Shown here in pieces: positions 42,295 through 50,224 of a stretch of 64,000 nucleotides of DNA (positions are counted from its first letter, which is position 1; each line of letters starts with the position of its first letter). The position numbers and the translations under genes are program-made. This DNA is from Streptomyces apocyni (GTDB lineage: Bacteria; Actinomycetota; Actinomycetes; Streptomycetales; Streptomycetaceae): positions 308,313 through 372,312 of the forward strand of contig NZ_WHOM01000065.1 of assembly GCF_009739465.1 (NCBI RefSeq). Direction: 5' to 3'. The notes under the pieces are model-generated. The model was not told the origin of the DNA and did not search any database. It saw only the letters and a list, made by a program, of their open reading frames with translations.

Positions 42295-43575
42295 CTACGG
42301 CGCGGGAGGCTCCGGATCGCAGGCGCACTCCGTACCGTCAGGGAGCGTGAGGCGGGCGAGCGCCCCGCCGTCTGGCGCGTTGGTGAACTCCAGGTTCGCC
42401 CCGAGCACTCCCGCCTGGCCCGCCGCGATCGTCAGCCCGAGCCCATGCCCACCCCGCGCCCCGCTCTCCGTCCTGAAGCGCTGCGGGCCGTGCGACACCA
42501 GGTAGTCCGGGTAGCCGTCACCGTGGTCGCGCACGGTGACCACGGGCCCGTCGACCGTCAGTACCACCGGGGCCCGCCCGTGCTTGTGCGCGTTGCCCAG
42601 CAGATTGCCGAGTACGCGTTCGAGGCGTCGGCGGTCCGTCTCGACGCACACGTCGCGGACGACCACGACCTCGGTGTCCGTTCCCGAGGCCCGGACCACC
42701 CGTTCGGCGACCGCCGCGAGCTGGTGCGCGTCGAGTTCGAGCCGCTCGGACCTGGAGTCGAGCCGGGAGATCTCCAGCAGATCCTCGGTCAGCGACCGCA
42801 TGGCCTGTACGCGGTCCCTGACCAGCTCCGCGGGCCGCCCGGGCGGCAGCAGCTCGGCCGCCGCGTGCAGCCCGGTCAGCGGGGTGCGCAGCTCATGCGC
42901 GACATCCGCGGTGAACCGCTGCTCGCTCTCCAGCTTGCTCTGGAGAGACGAGGCCATCGTGTCCAGCGCCCCGGCCACCGCGGTCACCTCGTCCCGGCGG
43001 CGCGCGGGGTTCTTCGTACGGGGGTCATTCACCCGCGCGTCCAGGTCACCCGCGCTGATCCGGCGGGCCACGGACGCGGTCTGGTGGAGTCGGCGCGTCA
43101 CCCGGGTCACGGCGAAGGAGCCGATCAGCAGCGTGGCGCCGATGGACAGGGCGGACGAGCCGACGATGGCGCGGTCCAGGCCGTCGATCGCCTTGGCGCC
43201 CTGGGTGTAGTCGATCTCGGCGGTGATCACCTGGCCGTCGTCGGCGGGCCCCGCCGCCCACATGACCGGGCGGCCGTCGTGGTCGGCGACCATGGTGGCC
43301 CGCTGCCCACCCAAGGCGAGCTCGCGCAGCGCGCCCGGCAGTCCGGGCGGGTCGAGGCCGGAGCCCGGGGGAAGCTGGTCCCCGGTCTCGTACACGCGGC
43401 TGACGTCCTCCAGTTTGGTGAGGGCCCGCTCGCGGGCATAGCCCACGATCTGGCTGGTCACGGCGACATGGACGAGAGAACCGAGCAGCGCCGCGAGCAA
43501 GCAGCACATCACCGCGATGAAGACCGCAGCCTTCCAGGTGAGGGTCGAGGTCCAGGCGGGCGGTCGGAACCTCAT
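42295..43575 (-). CDS. Two-component sensor histidine kinase
   Basis: 426 residues. Membrane helix 1 (AVFIAVMCCLLAALLGSLVHV), a short extracytoplasmic loop, helix 2 (ALSIGATLLIGSFAV), HAMP (RRISAGDLDARVND), HisKA with the phospho-accepting His in VAHELRTPLTGLHAA, and HATPase (VLGNLLGNAHKHGRAP; VRDHGDGYPDYL; GGHGLGLTIAAG). No response regulator is adjacent; instead the gene overlaps an upstream lipoprotein gene by 4 bp. Confidence 0.92.
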   Translation of the reverse strand: MRFRPPAWTSTLTWKAAVFIAVMCCLLAALLGSLVHVAVTSQIVGYARERALTKLEDVSRVYETGDQLPPGSGLDPPGLPGALRELALGGQRATMVADHDGRPVMWAAGPADDGQVITAEIDYTQGAKAIDGLDRAIVGSSALSIGATLLIGSFAVTRVTRRLHQTASVARRISAGDLDARVNDPRTKNPARRRDEVTAVAGALDTMASSLQSKLESEQRFTADVAHELRTPLTGLHAAAELLPPGRPAELVRDRVQAMRSLTEDLLEISRLDSRSERLELDAHQLAAVAERVVRASGTDTEVVVVRDVCVETDRRRLERVLGNLLGNAHKHGRAPVVLTVDGPVVTVRDHGDGYPDYLVSHGPQRFRTESGARGGHGLGLTIAAGQAGVLGANLEFTNAPDGGALARLTLPDGTECACDPEPPAP

Positions 43576-44384
43576 GAGCGGGCCGCCGATGGACTCGGAC
43601 TCGGACTCGGGCTCGCACTCGGGCCGGTGCGGGGGCTCGGGTTGGGGAGGGGAACAGCGCTGGGAACGGGGCTGGTGCCGTCCGGGCGGGCGGGGATGAT
43701 CTCCAGACGCTTGGGGATCATCGCCTTCTGCTGTGCGTCCCAGGACCAGACGTCCCGGTACTCGTAGTCGGCGATATGCGCGGGGGAGTGGACGATCAGG
43801 TCCCGCGCCGCCACCTCCACGCTGTTCACGGGCTGGGCGGTGGACATGATCCGGATCAATCCTTTGCCGTCAGGGGCGACCTGGTAGCAGCGGATGCCCA
43901 GACTGCCGTCGGAGAACTCGATGCCGACGATCAGCTCGTCCTCGCCGTTGCCGGTCATGTCCCGGTAGTACGGCTCCAGGACCGGGCAGTCGGCGTCGGC
44001 CGAGCCCGCCATGCCGCACTCGGCCACCGCGCTCGCGGTGTCATCGGGCAGCGCGTCCACTCCGGTGTACGTGTCCGGGTTGGCGGCCGCCTCCGCCTGC
44101 ACGATGGCGACCGGGTCGACCCTACGCAGGTCACCCCCCGGCACGTCGATGCCAGGTACGGCCTCGGCCATCTCGTCGTCGAGCCCGTCCCGGTCCTCGG
44201 CAGGAGGTGGCGGCAGGTCGGGCCACAGCTCGGCCGGACCGACGACGCTGGGGGTCGGCCCCGCGGACTCGGCGCCGTCGTGACTGTCGCAGCCCGTCAC
44301 GGTGAGCCCGAGCAGGAGGAGCATGGCGGCGACGGGTAGCGCGACGGGCAGCCTGACGGGCCCCGGTGTCAGGCGTCGGGTCAC
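43572..44384 (-). CDS. Putative lipoprotein linked to histidine kinase
   Basis: 270 residues. A signal sequence with lipobox LLGLTVTGC predicts a lipid anchor on the outer face of the membrane. The mature part has an acidic segment (AEDRDGLDDEMAEAVPG), then YYRDMTGNGEDELIVGIEFSDGS, which resembles a calcium-binding FG-GAP-like repeat. The tail is Ser/Pro-rich (SASPSPSPSPS). It overlaps the kinase gene at ATGA, so it probably modulates that sensor. Family not recognised. Confidence 0.75.
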   Translation of the reverse strand: MTRRLTPGPVRLPVALPVAAMLLLLGLTVTGCDSHDGAESAGPTPSVVGPAELWPDLPPPPAEDRDGLDDEMAEAVPGIDVPGGDLRRVDPVAIVQAEAAANPDTYTGVDALPDDTASAVAECGMAGSADADCPVLEPYYRDMTGNGEDELIVGIEFSDGSLGIRCYQVAPDGKGLIRIMSTAQPVNSVEVAARDLIVHSPAHIADYEYRDVWSWDAQQKAMIPKRLEIIPARPDGTSPVPSAVPLPNPSPRTGPSASPSPSPSPSAARS

Positions 44385-44418
44385 GGCGCTCCTGCCTGCC
44401 GAGGCCCGCGGCCGCGGC

Positions 44419-44661
44419 CTAGTTCACGAGGTCGGCGTAGAGGACGATGTTGTCGGCGCGGTGGCCGCCCTGGAGGCCGCCGCCGCAGGTGAGCAGCCGA
44501 AGCTCCGGGGTTTTCGTCACCCCGTACACCTTATTCGTGGGGAAGTCCTTTTTCGCGACCTGCTCGATCTCGCGGACCCGGAACGTCGCGGTCGTGCTGT
44601 CCGCCCGGCTCTTGCCCCTCCCCGCCGGGGCTGCTCCCATGGTCGTGGGGTGATGTGGCAT
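44419..44661 (-). pseudogene. Truncated class F sortase (C-terminal fragment)
   Basis: Only the end of a sortase remains: FRVREIEQVAKKDFPTNKVY, then the catalytic Cys motif LRLLTCGGGL and HRADNIVLYADLV. The strand with the essential His and the signal/anchor region are absent. The first ~25 residues of the frame are unrelated. It starts opposite the NERD gene and could make a non-functional 80-residue peptide. Confidence 0.75.
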
Positions 44662-45463
44662 GACCGGACTGCGGGTCGTACCGACCTGGCGACACGGGCA
44701 GGAGAGGTACTACGTCCTGCTGCCGGACGGGAGAAGCGTCGCCTGGTACGACCGCGACGCGGGCCGGGTGAGCCTCCTGCACGACGAGCGCAGAGAACCC
44801 GTACTGGAAGCGCTGCGCCCGTACCTCAGCGGGCCGGTCACCGTCGGCCCGCCGCCCGTACCCACCGCGTCCGACCTGCTCAGGCTGAGCCTGCACCCGG
44901 ACGACGACCTGGCCCCGAACCGCCCGGGCGAGGCCCTCCTGATCGCCCTCGACCGCGACCCCGCGCCACCCCGCAGGCTGCGCGCCGACCCGCGCCGCCG
45001 TGCCCTCGCCGCCGAACAGGCCGTGGGCGGGGCACTGGACCGGCTGGAGGGCGCGGGCTGGCGCACCCTGCACTCGGTCCCGCTGCCGGGCGGTACCCGT
45101 ATTCACCATCTGGCGCTCGGGCCCGCCGGGCTCTTCTGCGTCTACGCGCTGAACGCGCACCGCCAGCGGGTACGCGTCGCCGACCCGAACGTCGCGCTCG
45201 GCCGCACCGCCCCCCAACCACTGCTCCGTGCCCTGCGGCACCAGGCCGACCGCGCGGGCTTCGCGTTGACGGCCGAGGTGCGGCCCCTGCTGGCGGTGAC
45301 CGACGCGGGGGCGGTCGACGTGCGGGCGGTGCCGCGCGAGCTCCGGGTGCTCCCGGAGAGCGAGCTCGCGGAGCTGGCCGGGCTCGGCGGCGTACTGAAG
45401 CCCGCGGACATCGAGGCGCTGTACGGGCACGCCCGCGACCGGCGCACCTGGCTGCGGGTCTGA
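44660..45463 (+). CDS. NERD-domain protein
   Basis: 267 residues. The C-terminal half fits the nuclease-related domain: LAAEQAVGGALDRLEGAGWR, LHSVPLPGGTRIHHLALGPAGLFCVYA. The usual Glu and Asp are replaced by Gln/His in part, so nuclease activity is doubtful. The N-terminal ~120 residues are of unknown fold (YYVLLPDGRSVAWYDRDAG). No obvious DNA-repair partner is adjacent, though the end-joining locus lies 1 kb downstream. Confidence 0.7.
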   Translation: MTGLRVVPTWRHGQERYYVLLPDGRSVAWYDRDAGRVSLLHDERREPVLEALRPYLSGPVTVGPPPVPTASDLLRLSLHPDDDLAPNRPGEALLIALDRDPAPPRRLRADPRRRALAAEQAVGGALDRLEGAGWRTLHSVPLPGGTRIHHLALGPAGLFCVYALNAHRQRVRVADPNVALGRTAPQPLLRALRHQADRAGFALTAEVRPLLAVTDAGAVDVRAVPRELRVLPESELAELAGLGGVLKPADIEALYGHARDRRTWLRV

Positions 45464-45481
45464 CCCGCGGCCAGGTGCGCC
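45441..45481. terminator. Hairpin overlapping both convergent stop codons
   Basis: The arms GGCGCACCTGGCTGCGGGT and ACCCGCGGCCAGGTGCGCC pair over 19 positions with one mismatch around a 3-nt loop. The stem includes the NERD stop (45461-45463) and reaches the stop of the convergent SnoaL-like gene. Confidence 0.8.
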
Positions 45482-45909
45482 TACAGGTTGTCGCCCCAGC
45501 CGCCCTGGATCATCGTCTGGAAGGCCCAGACGCCGCCGCGCCGCAGCAGGATGTCGGCGTAGCGGAGCTGCTGGGTGCCCTCCGGCGTGGTCATGGTCGA
45601 GTCCGTGAAGACCACGGCCAGGGCGGGGGAGAGGAAGACGGGGGTGCGGGTCGACTCGAACGTGATGTCCGCGCCGCCGTCCCCCATGACGTGGGTCATC
45701 GTCTCCACGAACCGCTGCCGGTCCCACTGTGCCGACGTGCCGTTGCCCGCGGAGTCGTCGCTCACCAGGTTGAGCGGGAAGACCGCCATGTCGGCCATGC
45801 GCTCGACGTCGCGCTTGCCGCTCTGTGCGTCGTACTCCGCGAACCAGGCGTCCAGGCTCGCGCGGTCCTCGGCGGTCGGGGTGTATCCGGTCTCGGGCAG
45901 GAAGGTCAT
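45481..45909 (-). CDS. SnoaL/DUF4440-like NTF2-fold protein
   Basis: 142 residues. An NTF2-like fold: LDAWFAEYDAQSGKRDVERMADMAVFP at the helical start and LRYADILLRRGGVWAFQTM in the late strands. Likely a small cytoplasmic protein binding a hydrophobic ligand; no reaction assignable. An inverted repeat upstream (45932-45987) may control it. Confidence 0.85.
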   Translation of the reverse strand: MTFLPETGYTPTAEDRASLDAWFAEYDAQSGKRDVERMADMAVFPLNLVSDDSAGNGTSAQWDRQRFVETMTHVMGDGGADITFESTRTPVFLSPALAVVFTDSTMTTPEGTQQLRYADILLRRGGVWAFQTMIQGGWGDNL

Positions 45910-45931
45910 ACGCGCTCCTCGCGCCAGGTGG

Positions 45932-45987
45932 TCAAGTTTGGTTACGTGAGGAAGGTATGCCCGCGAGGGTCAGCTAGTCAAACTTGA
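45932..45987. promoter_or_regulatory. Inverted repeat upstream of SnoaL-like gene
   Basis: TCAAGTTTG at 45932-45940 and CAAACTTGA at 45979-45987 are exact inverse copies in otherwise GC-rich DNA. The extended half-sites are TCAAGTTTGGTTA and TAGTCAAACTTGA. They probably bind a dimeric repressor that is not encoded nearby. Confidence 0.5.
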
Positions 45988-46000
45988 TTAGGCATCGGGA

Positions 46001-46999
46001 TTAGCTGTGATCCGGGTCACGGACGCGTACGACCGACGCCACCGGATGGCGCGTCGTGGTCTGCCGTACCTCGACCGTGAGTTCCCCCGGCACGGTCCGG
46101 TACGTGATCTCGCCCAGCCCGGTCGCCACCGCCGTGGCCTCCCCGTCCGCCTCCGGCAGCCGGGCCGCGGCCTGGGCGCGTACGGCGGCGGACAGCGGGC
46201 TCGACACCACCGGCGTGCCGTCCCCGGGCAGGACGAGGACCAGCGCCCGGGGCCGGGCCTCGCTGCCCGTGTAGCCGACCACCACCGCGTCCTGGGTGTC
46301 GCTGTGCCGCAGCTTCAGCCAGGTCCGGCGCCCGCCCGGATACGGCTGGTCGAGCCGTTTGGCCACCAGCCCCTCGATGCCGGTCGCCCTGAGCGTCTCG
46401 TACCAGGTCAGGGCGGTCGTACGATCCGTCGTCATCGGCACGGGCTGGAGCGGGGGGCCCAACGGTGTCAGCAGGTCGACCAGCAGCGCGCGCCGCCGCT
46501 GGTACGGGCTGCCGCGCAGATCCGCACCGGCCAGGGCGAGCAGATCGAAGGCCGCGTACGAGGCGGGCAGCGCCGAGGCCAGCGCGGCGGCCCGGCCGGG
46601 CGTGGCGGCGGCCCGGTGCTGTACGGCGGCGAAGTCGATCCGGCCGCCGGTCCACACCACCACCTCGCCGTCCAGGACCGTCCCGGCCGGGAGCCCGCGC
46701 GCGGCCTCGGCCAGATCGGGAAACGCGGGGGTGATCCGGCGCCCCGAACGCGCCTGCAACACCACCCCATCACCGTCACCGTAACCAGCGCCAGCGCCAG
46801 CGCCAGCGCCAGCACCAGCACCATCGCCGTCACCACCACCATCGCGGTCGCCGTCTCCGTCTCCGTAGCGCAGCACCACCATCCGATGCCCGTCGAACTT
46901 CGGCTCGTACGCCCACCCCGCACCGTCCTCCGGCAGCGCGTCCACCGACGCGGCGAGCGCGACCTTAACCGGAAGGTGAAGCGCACGCCCCGGGGTCAC
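46001..46999 (-). CDS. ligD: ATP-dependent DNA ligase, LigD ligase component
   Basis: 332 residues. The nucleotidyltransferase core has the catalytic Lys in YEPKFDGHRMVVLRYGDG, then TVLDGEVVVW, AAFDLLALAGADLRG, EGLVAKRLDQPY and TWLKLRH. A C-terminal OB fold follows (DAVVVGYTGSEARP). It seals double-strand breaks in end joining. A low-complexity Asp-Gly/Ala-Gly insert of about 32 residues (45-77) directly follows the catalytic motif. GTG 46999 follows GGAGG and overlaps the polymerase gene's stop by 4 nt. Confidence 0.9.
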   Translation of the reverse strand: MTPGRALHLPVKVALAASVDALPEDGAGWAYEPKFDGHRMVVLRYGDGDGDRDGGGDGDGAGAGAGAGAGAGYGDGDGVVLQARSGRRITPAFPDLAEAARGLPAGTVLDGEVVVWTGGRIDFAAVQHRAAATPGRAAALASALPASYAAFDLLALAGADLRGSPYQRRRALLVDLLTPLGPPLQPVPMTTDRTTALTWYETLRATGIEGLVAKRLDQPYPGGRRTWLKLRHSDTQDAVVVGYTGSEARPRALVLVLPGDGTPVVSSPLSAAVRAQAAARLPEADGEATAVATGLGEITYRTVPGELTVEVRQTTTRHPVASVVRVRDPDHS

Positions 47000-47907
47000 C
47001 GGGGCCTCCGCGGTCTCCGGGGCAGCGGCCGGGCGCGGTTGAGGTTGATCAGCGGGCCGAGCAGATCGCCGTGCTGCCGCAGCCGGGGCGCGATCTCCGT
47101 GGCCAGGAACGACAGCTGCGCCGGATCGGTGCAGGCCTCGACCTCGTCCCAGGTCACGGGTGTCGAGACGGTCGGTTCGGGGCGGGCGCGCAGGGTGTAC
47201 GGGGTGGCGGTGGTCTTGGCGGCGGCGTTCTGACTGAAGTCCACGAAGACCTTGCCCGGACGCAGGCTGCGCGTCATCCGGTGCAGCGCGAGACCCGGCA
47301 GCTCGCTCTCGGCCTCGACCGCGAGCTCCTTCGCGTACGCCGTGACCTGGTCGGACGGCGTCGGCTCCAGCGGTACCAGCACATGCAGGCCCTTCGCTCC
47401 CGAGGTCTTCGGGTACCCGAGCAGTCCGTCGGCGGCCAGCCGCTCCCGTAGCCAGCGCGCGACCTGGCAGCACTCGACGATCGTGGCCGGGGCGCCCGGG
47501 TCCAGGTCGAAGACCATCCGGTCGGCCTGGCCCGGAGCGTCCGCCTGCCACTGCGGGGTGTGGAACTCGGTGACCAGGTTCGCCGCCCACATCAGCGACG
47601 CCAGGTCCTGGATCAGGATCTGGGTGGCCGCCGCCTCGCCGTCGGCGTGCCGGGGTACGGAGGCGGTATGCACCCAGGTGGGCGTGCCCGGTGGAACGTT
47701 CTTGGCGAAGAACCGCTGACCGTCAGGGCCGTCGGGGAAGCGCAGGAACGACACCGGGCGGTTGAACAGATGCGCCAGCAGGGGCCCGGCCGTGGTCGCG
47801 TAGTAGTGCAGCGCCTCGCCCTTGGTGAAGCCGGTCGCCGGATAGAGCACCTTGTCCAGATTCGAGAGCGCCAGGCGCCGCCCCTCCACCTCTGTGATCG
47901 GCGTCAT
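46996..47907 (-). CDS. ligD: LigD polymerase/primase domain protein
   Basis: 303 residues. A stand-alone LigD-type archaeo-eukaryotic primase: LSNLDKVLYPATGFTKGEALHYYA, the catalytic Asp pair in MVFDLDPGA, SGAKGLHVLVPL and VFVDFSQNA. It fills gaps and adds nucleotides at broken ends. In many bacteria it is fused to ligase and nuclease domains; here it is split, with the ligase encoded directly downstream. It is divergent from ku with 51 bp between starts. Confidence 0.9.
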   Translation of the reverse strand: MTPITEVEGRRLALSNLDKVLYPATGFTKGEALHYYATTAGPLLAHLFNRPVSFLRFPDGPDGQRFFAKNVPPGTPTWVHTASVPRHADGEAAATQILIQDLASLMWAANLVTEFHTPQWQADAPGQADRMVFDLDPGAPATIVECCQVARWLRERLAADGLLGYPKTSGAKGLHVLVPLEPTPSDQVTAYAKELAVEAESELPGLALHRMTRSLRPGKVFVDFSQNAAAKTTATPYTLRARPEPTVSTPVTWDEVEACTDPAQLSFLATEIAPRLRQHGDLLGPLINLNRARPLPRRPRRPR

Positions 47908-47958
47908 ACGATGAGAATCCCACGCAATCGCGAAGATTATCGACCAAAGGGGTATGAC

Positions 47959-49164
47959 GTGCGATCCATATGGAACGGTGCCATCTCCTTCGGCCTGGTC
48001 AGCATCCCGATCAAGCTGGTGAACGCCACCGAGAGCCACGCGATCTCGTTCCGGCAGATCCACACCACCGACGGCGGCCGTATCCGCTACCGCAAGGTGT
48101 GTGAGCTGGAGGAGAAGGAGGTCACGTCGGCCGAGATCGGCAAGGCGTACGAGGAGGCGGACGGGTCGATGGTGCCGATCACCGACGAGGACCTGGCGGC
48201 GCTGCCCATCCCGACCGCCAAGACCATCGAGATCGTCGCCTTCATCCCGGCCGACCGGATCGACCCGCTCCAGATGGGCGCCGCGTACTACCTGGCGGTG
48301 AACGGCGTGACCGCCGCCAAGCCGTACACCCTGCTGCGCGAGGCGCTCAAGCGCAGCCAGAAGGTGGCGCTGGCCAAGTTCGCGCTACGGGGGCGGGAGC
48401 GGCTGGGCATGCTGCGGGTCGTCGATGACGTGATCGCCATGCACGGACTGCTCTGGCCGGACGAGATCCGCGCGCCCGAAGGGGTGGCCCCCGAGGCCGA
48501 GGTGACCGTACGGGACGCCGAGCTGGACCTCGCGGACGCGCTGATGGAGACGCTGGGCGAGGTCGACGTCGACTCGCTGCACGACGACTACCGCGAGGCG
48601 GTCGAGGAGATGATCGCCGCGAAGGCCTCGGGCGCCCCGCTCCCTTCCGAACCGGCGGCCGCCGCGGGCGGCGGCAAGGTCATCGACCTGATGGCCGCGT
48701 TGGAGAACAGTGTCCAGGCGGCGCGGGAGGCCCGGGGCGGGGCGGGCGAGTCGGCGGAGGCCCCGGACTCGGGCTCCGGCGAGGTCGCGGAGGTGACCTC
48801 ACTGCCCGCCCGCCGCAAGGCGGCCGCCGCGCGCAGGTCGGCCCCCACCGCGCCCAAGGAGGTGGGCGGCAAGAAGTCCACGGCCTCGGGGAGGGCGGCG
48901 AAGAAGGCGCCCGCGAAGAAGCGGGCCACGAAGACCACCGCGGGCACGGGCACCGCGGGCACGCGCACCGCGGGCACCGGCACCGCGGGCAAACGCGCGT
49001 CCGCCAAGACCACCCCCAGCAAGAGCGCGGCCACCAAAAGTACGGCTACCAAAAGTACGTCCGTCAAGGGCACGGCCAAGAAGACAGCGGCCAGCTCCAA
49101 GTCGACTTCGGCCGCGAAAGGTACGGCCAAGAAGGCCTCGCCCAAGAAGCGCGCCTCCGCCTGA
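47959..49164 (+). CDS. ku: Ku end-binding protein with lysine-rich tail
   Basis: 401 residues. The Ku core (about 1-255) has SIWNGAISFGLVSIPIKLVNAT, YRKVCELEEKEV and AMHGLLWPDEIR. A long low-complexity C-terminus (from about 265) is rich in Lys/Ala/Thr (KKAPAKKRATKTT; KSTATKSTSVKG), like histone H1. Ku binds broken ends and recruits LigD; the basic tail should add DNA binding. GTG 47959 follows AAAGGGG. The gap of about 180 bp after it holds no gene, only the inverted repeat AGGTCA-AGG-TGACCT (49199-49213). Confidence 0.93.
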   Translation: MRSIWNGAISFGLVSIPIKLVNATESHAISFRQIHTTDGGRIRYRKVCELEEKEVTSAEIGKAYEEADGSMVPITDEDLAALPIPTAKTIEIVAFIPADRIDPLQMGAAYYLAVNGVTAAKPYTLLREALKRSQKVALAKFALRGRERLGMLRVVDDVIAMHGLLWPDEIRAPEGVAPEAEVTVRDAELDLADALMETLGEVDVDSLHDDYREAVEEMIAAKASGAPLPSEPAAAAGGGKVIDLMAALENSVQAAREARGGAGESAEAPDSGSGEVAEVTSLPARRKAAAARRSAPTAPKEVGGKKSTASGRAAKKAPAKKRATKTTAGTGTAGTRTAGTGTAGKRASAKTTPSKSAATKSTATKSTSVKGTAKKTAASSKSTSAAKGTAKKASPKKRASA

Positions 49165-49346
49165 GCAGTCCGCAAAACACGACGGTACCCAGCAAATGAG
49201 GTCAAGGTGACCTGGCGTGGGGGTCATGCGGAGCACAACTCCCCACCCGCCGCCAGCGACTAACAAAGATCGAGACCGCTTCGTCATCTCATCGTCGCCC
49301 TACCGGCTCTGACCGAAGGGTGCCCGGGTGGCGCATACTGAACTCA

Positions 49347-49568
49347 ATGACAAAGCCATCCGCGCCCCGGCGCCACCTGCCCACGAGCCCCTTCAAAGCC
49401 CCGGTCGTCGCGCCGGTGAAGCACTTTGCCCTGGGGGACCGCGTCTCCCACGACCAGTACGGCCTCGGCAGGATCATCGGCGTCGAGGACGGCATCGCCG
49501 CACTCGTCGACTTCGGCTCCCGCCAGGCCAGGATCGCCAGCCCGTACACGGGCATGGACAAGCTCTGA
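49347..49568 (+). CDS. Small Tudor-like hypothetical protein
   Basis: 73 residues. The core FALGDRVSHDQYGLGRIIGVEDGIAALVDFG resembles the SH3/Tudor-like module at the C-terminus of UvrD/PcrA helicases. A short basic N-terminus precedes it (MTKPSAPRRHLP). It may bind protein or nucleic acid. Met 49347; a possible -10 (CATACT) lies just upstream, so the leader is short. Confidence 0.7.
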   Translation: MTKPSAPRRHLPTSPFKAPVVAPVKHFALGDRVSHDQYGLGRIIGVEDGIAALVDFGSRQARIASPYTGMDKL

Positions 49569-49721
49569 ACCGCGTCACCTCGCCGTAGGCGCTTGGGCCG
49601 CCGGAACCCACCGGCGGATACCCTCGGCTGCAACGGAGCACTCGCCGCTGTCGTCGAGCGCCTGGATCACCCTGCCCCTGTGAAGGACCTGCTTCGGGCA
49701 GCGATGAAAGGCAAAAACCCC

Positions 49722-50156
49722 ATGACCATTGAGTGGCGCTACTCGAGCGAGCGGGACCACGGCGTCCTCTCCGTCGCCGGTTACCTCGGCGCGGATGCCG
49801 TAGGCCGCTTCACCGGCGCCGTCGGCTGGGTACTGGCCCGGGGTGCGGGGCCCGTCGTCCTGGACCTCACCGAACTGCGCGGCTGGTCCGCCGACGGCCA
49901 GAGCGCCATCACGCTGGCCGCCCGCCGCCTCGCCGACCAGGGACGCTCCCTGGAGCTCGCCGCGATCCCCGCAGACGGCTCGCTCGTACCCGACGGTGAC
50001 GGCCCGCCGCTCACGGTCCACGGTGACCTGGCCGCCGCGCTCGCCGCCCGGAAGCCGTGGGGCGCGACCTCCGAGCGCCCGTCTGGCCGGAAGGATCGGC
50101 AGGACGGGCAGGACCGGCAGGACCGACAGTGGCGCACGGACGGCTGGCCCAGCTGA
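49722..50156 (+). CDS. STAS-like protein
   Basis: 144 residues. The alpha/beta pattern YSSERDHGVLSVAGYLGADAV, then GPVVLDLTELRGWSADGQSAI and LAAIPADGSLVPDGDG, fits a STAS domain of the anti-sigma-antagonist type. The conserved phosphorylatable Ser would be in GWSADG. The C-terminus carries a DRQDGQDRQDRQ repeat. Met 49722 follows AAAGG; GTG 49680 would extend it. Confidence 0.7.
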   Translation: MTIEWRYSSERDHGVLSVAGYLGADAVGRFTGAVGWVLARGAGPVVLDLTELRGWSADGQSAITLAARRLADQGRSLELAAIPADGSLVPDGDGPPLTVHGDLAAALAARKPWGATSERPSGRKDRQDGQDRQDRQWRTDGWPS

Positions 50157-50224
50157 CGGGCGGGAACTGAGACGCCGGTGCGCGGCTCTGGGAATCACAA
50201 GGCGCCGGGGTTACTCTCCCGCGC

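Noticed and set aside
46007..47233. A 408-codon plus-strand frame across the ligase gene
   Set aside because: Antisense to clear LigD motifs. Its Thr/Ser/Ala runs are the complement of the Asp-Gly repeat.
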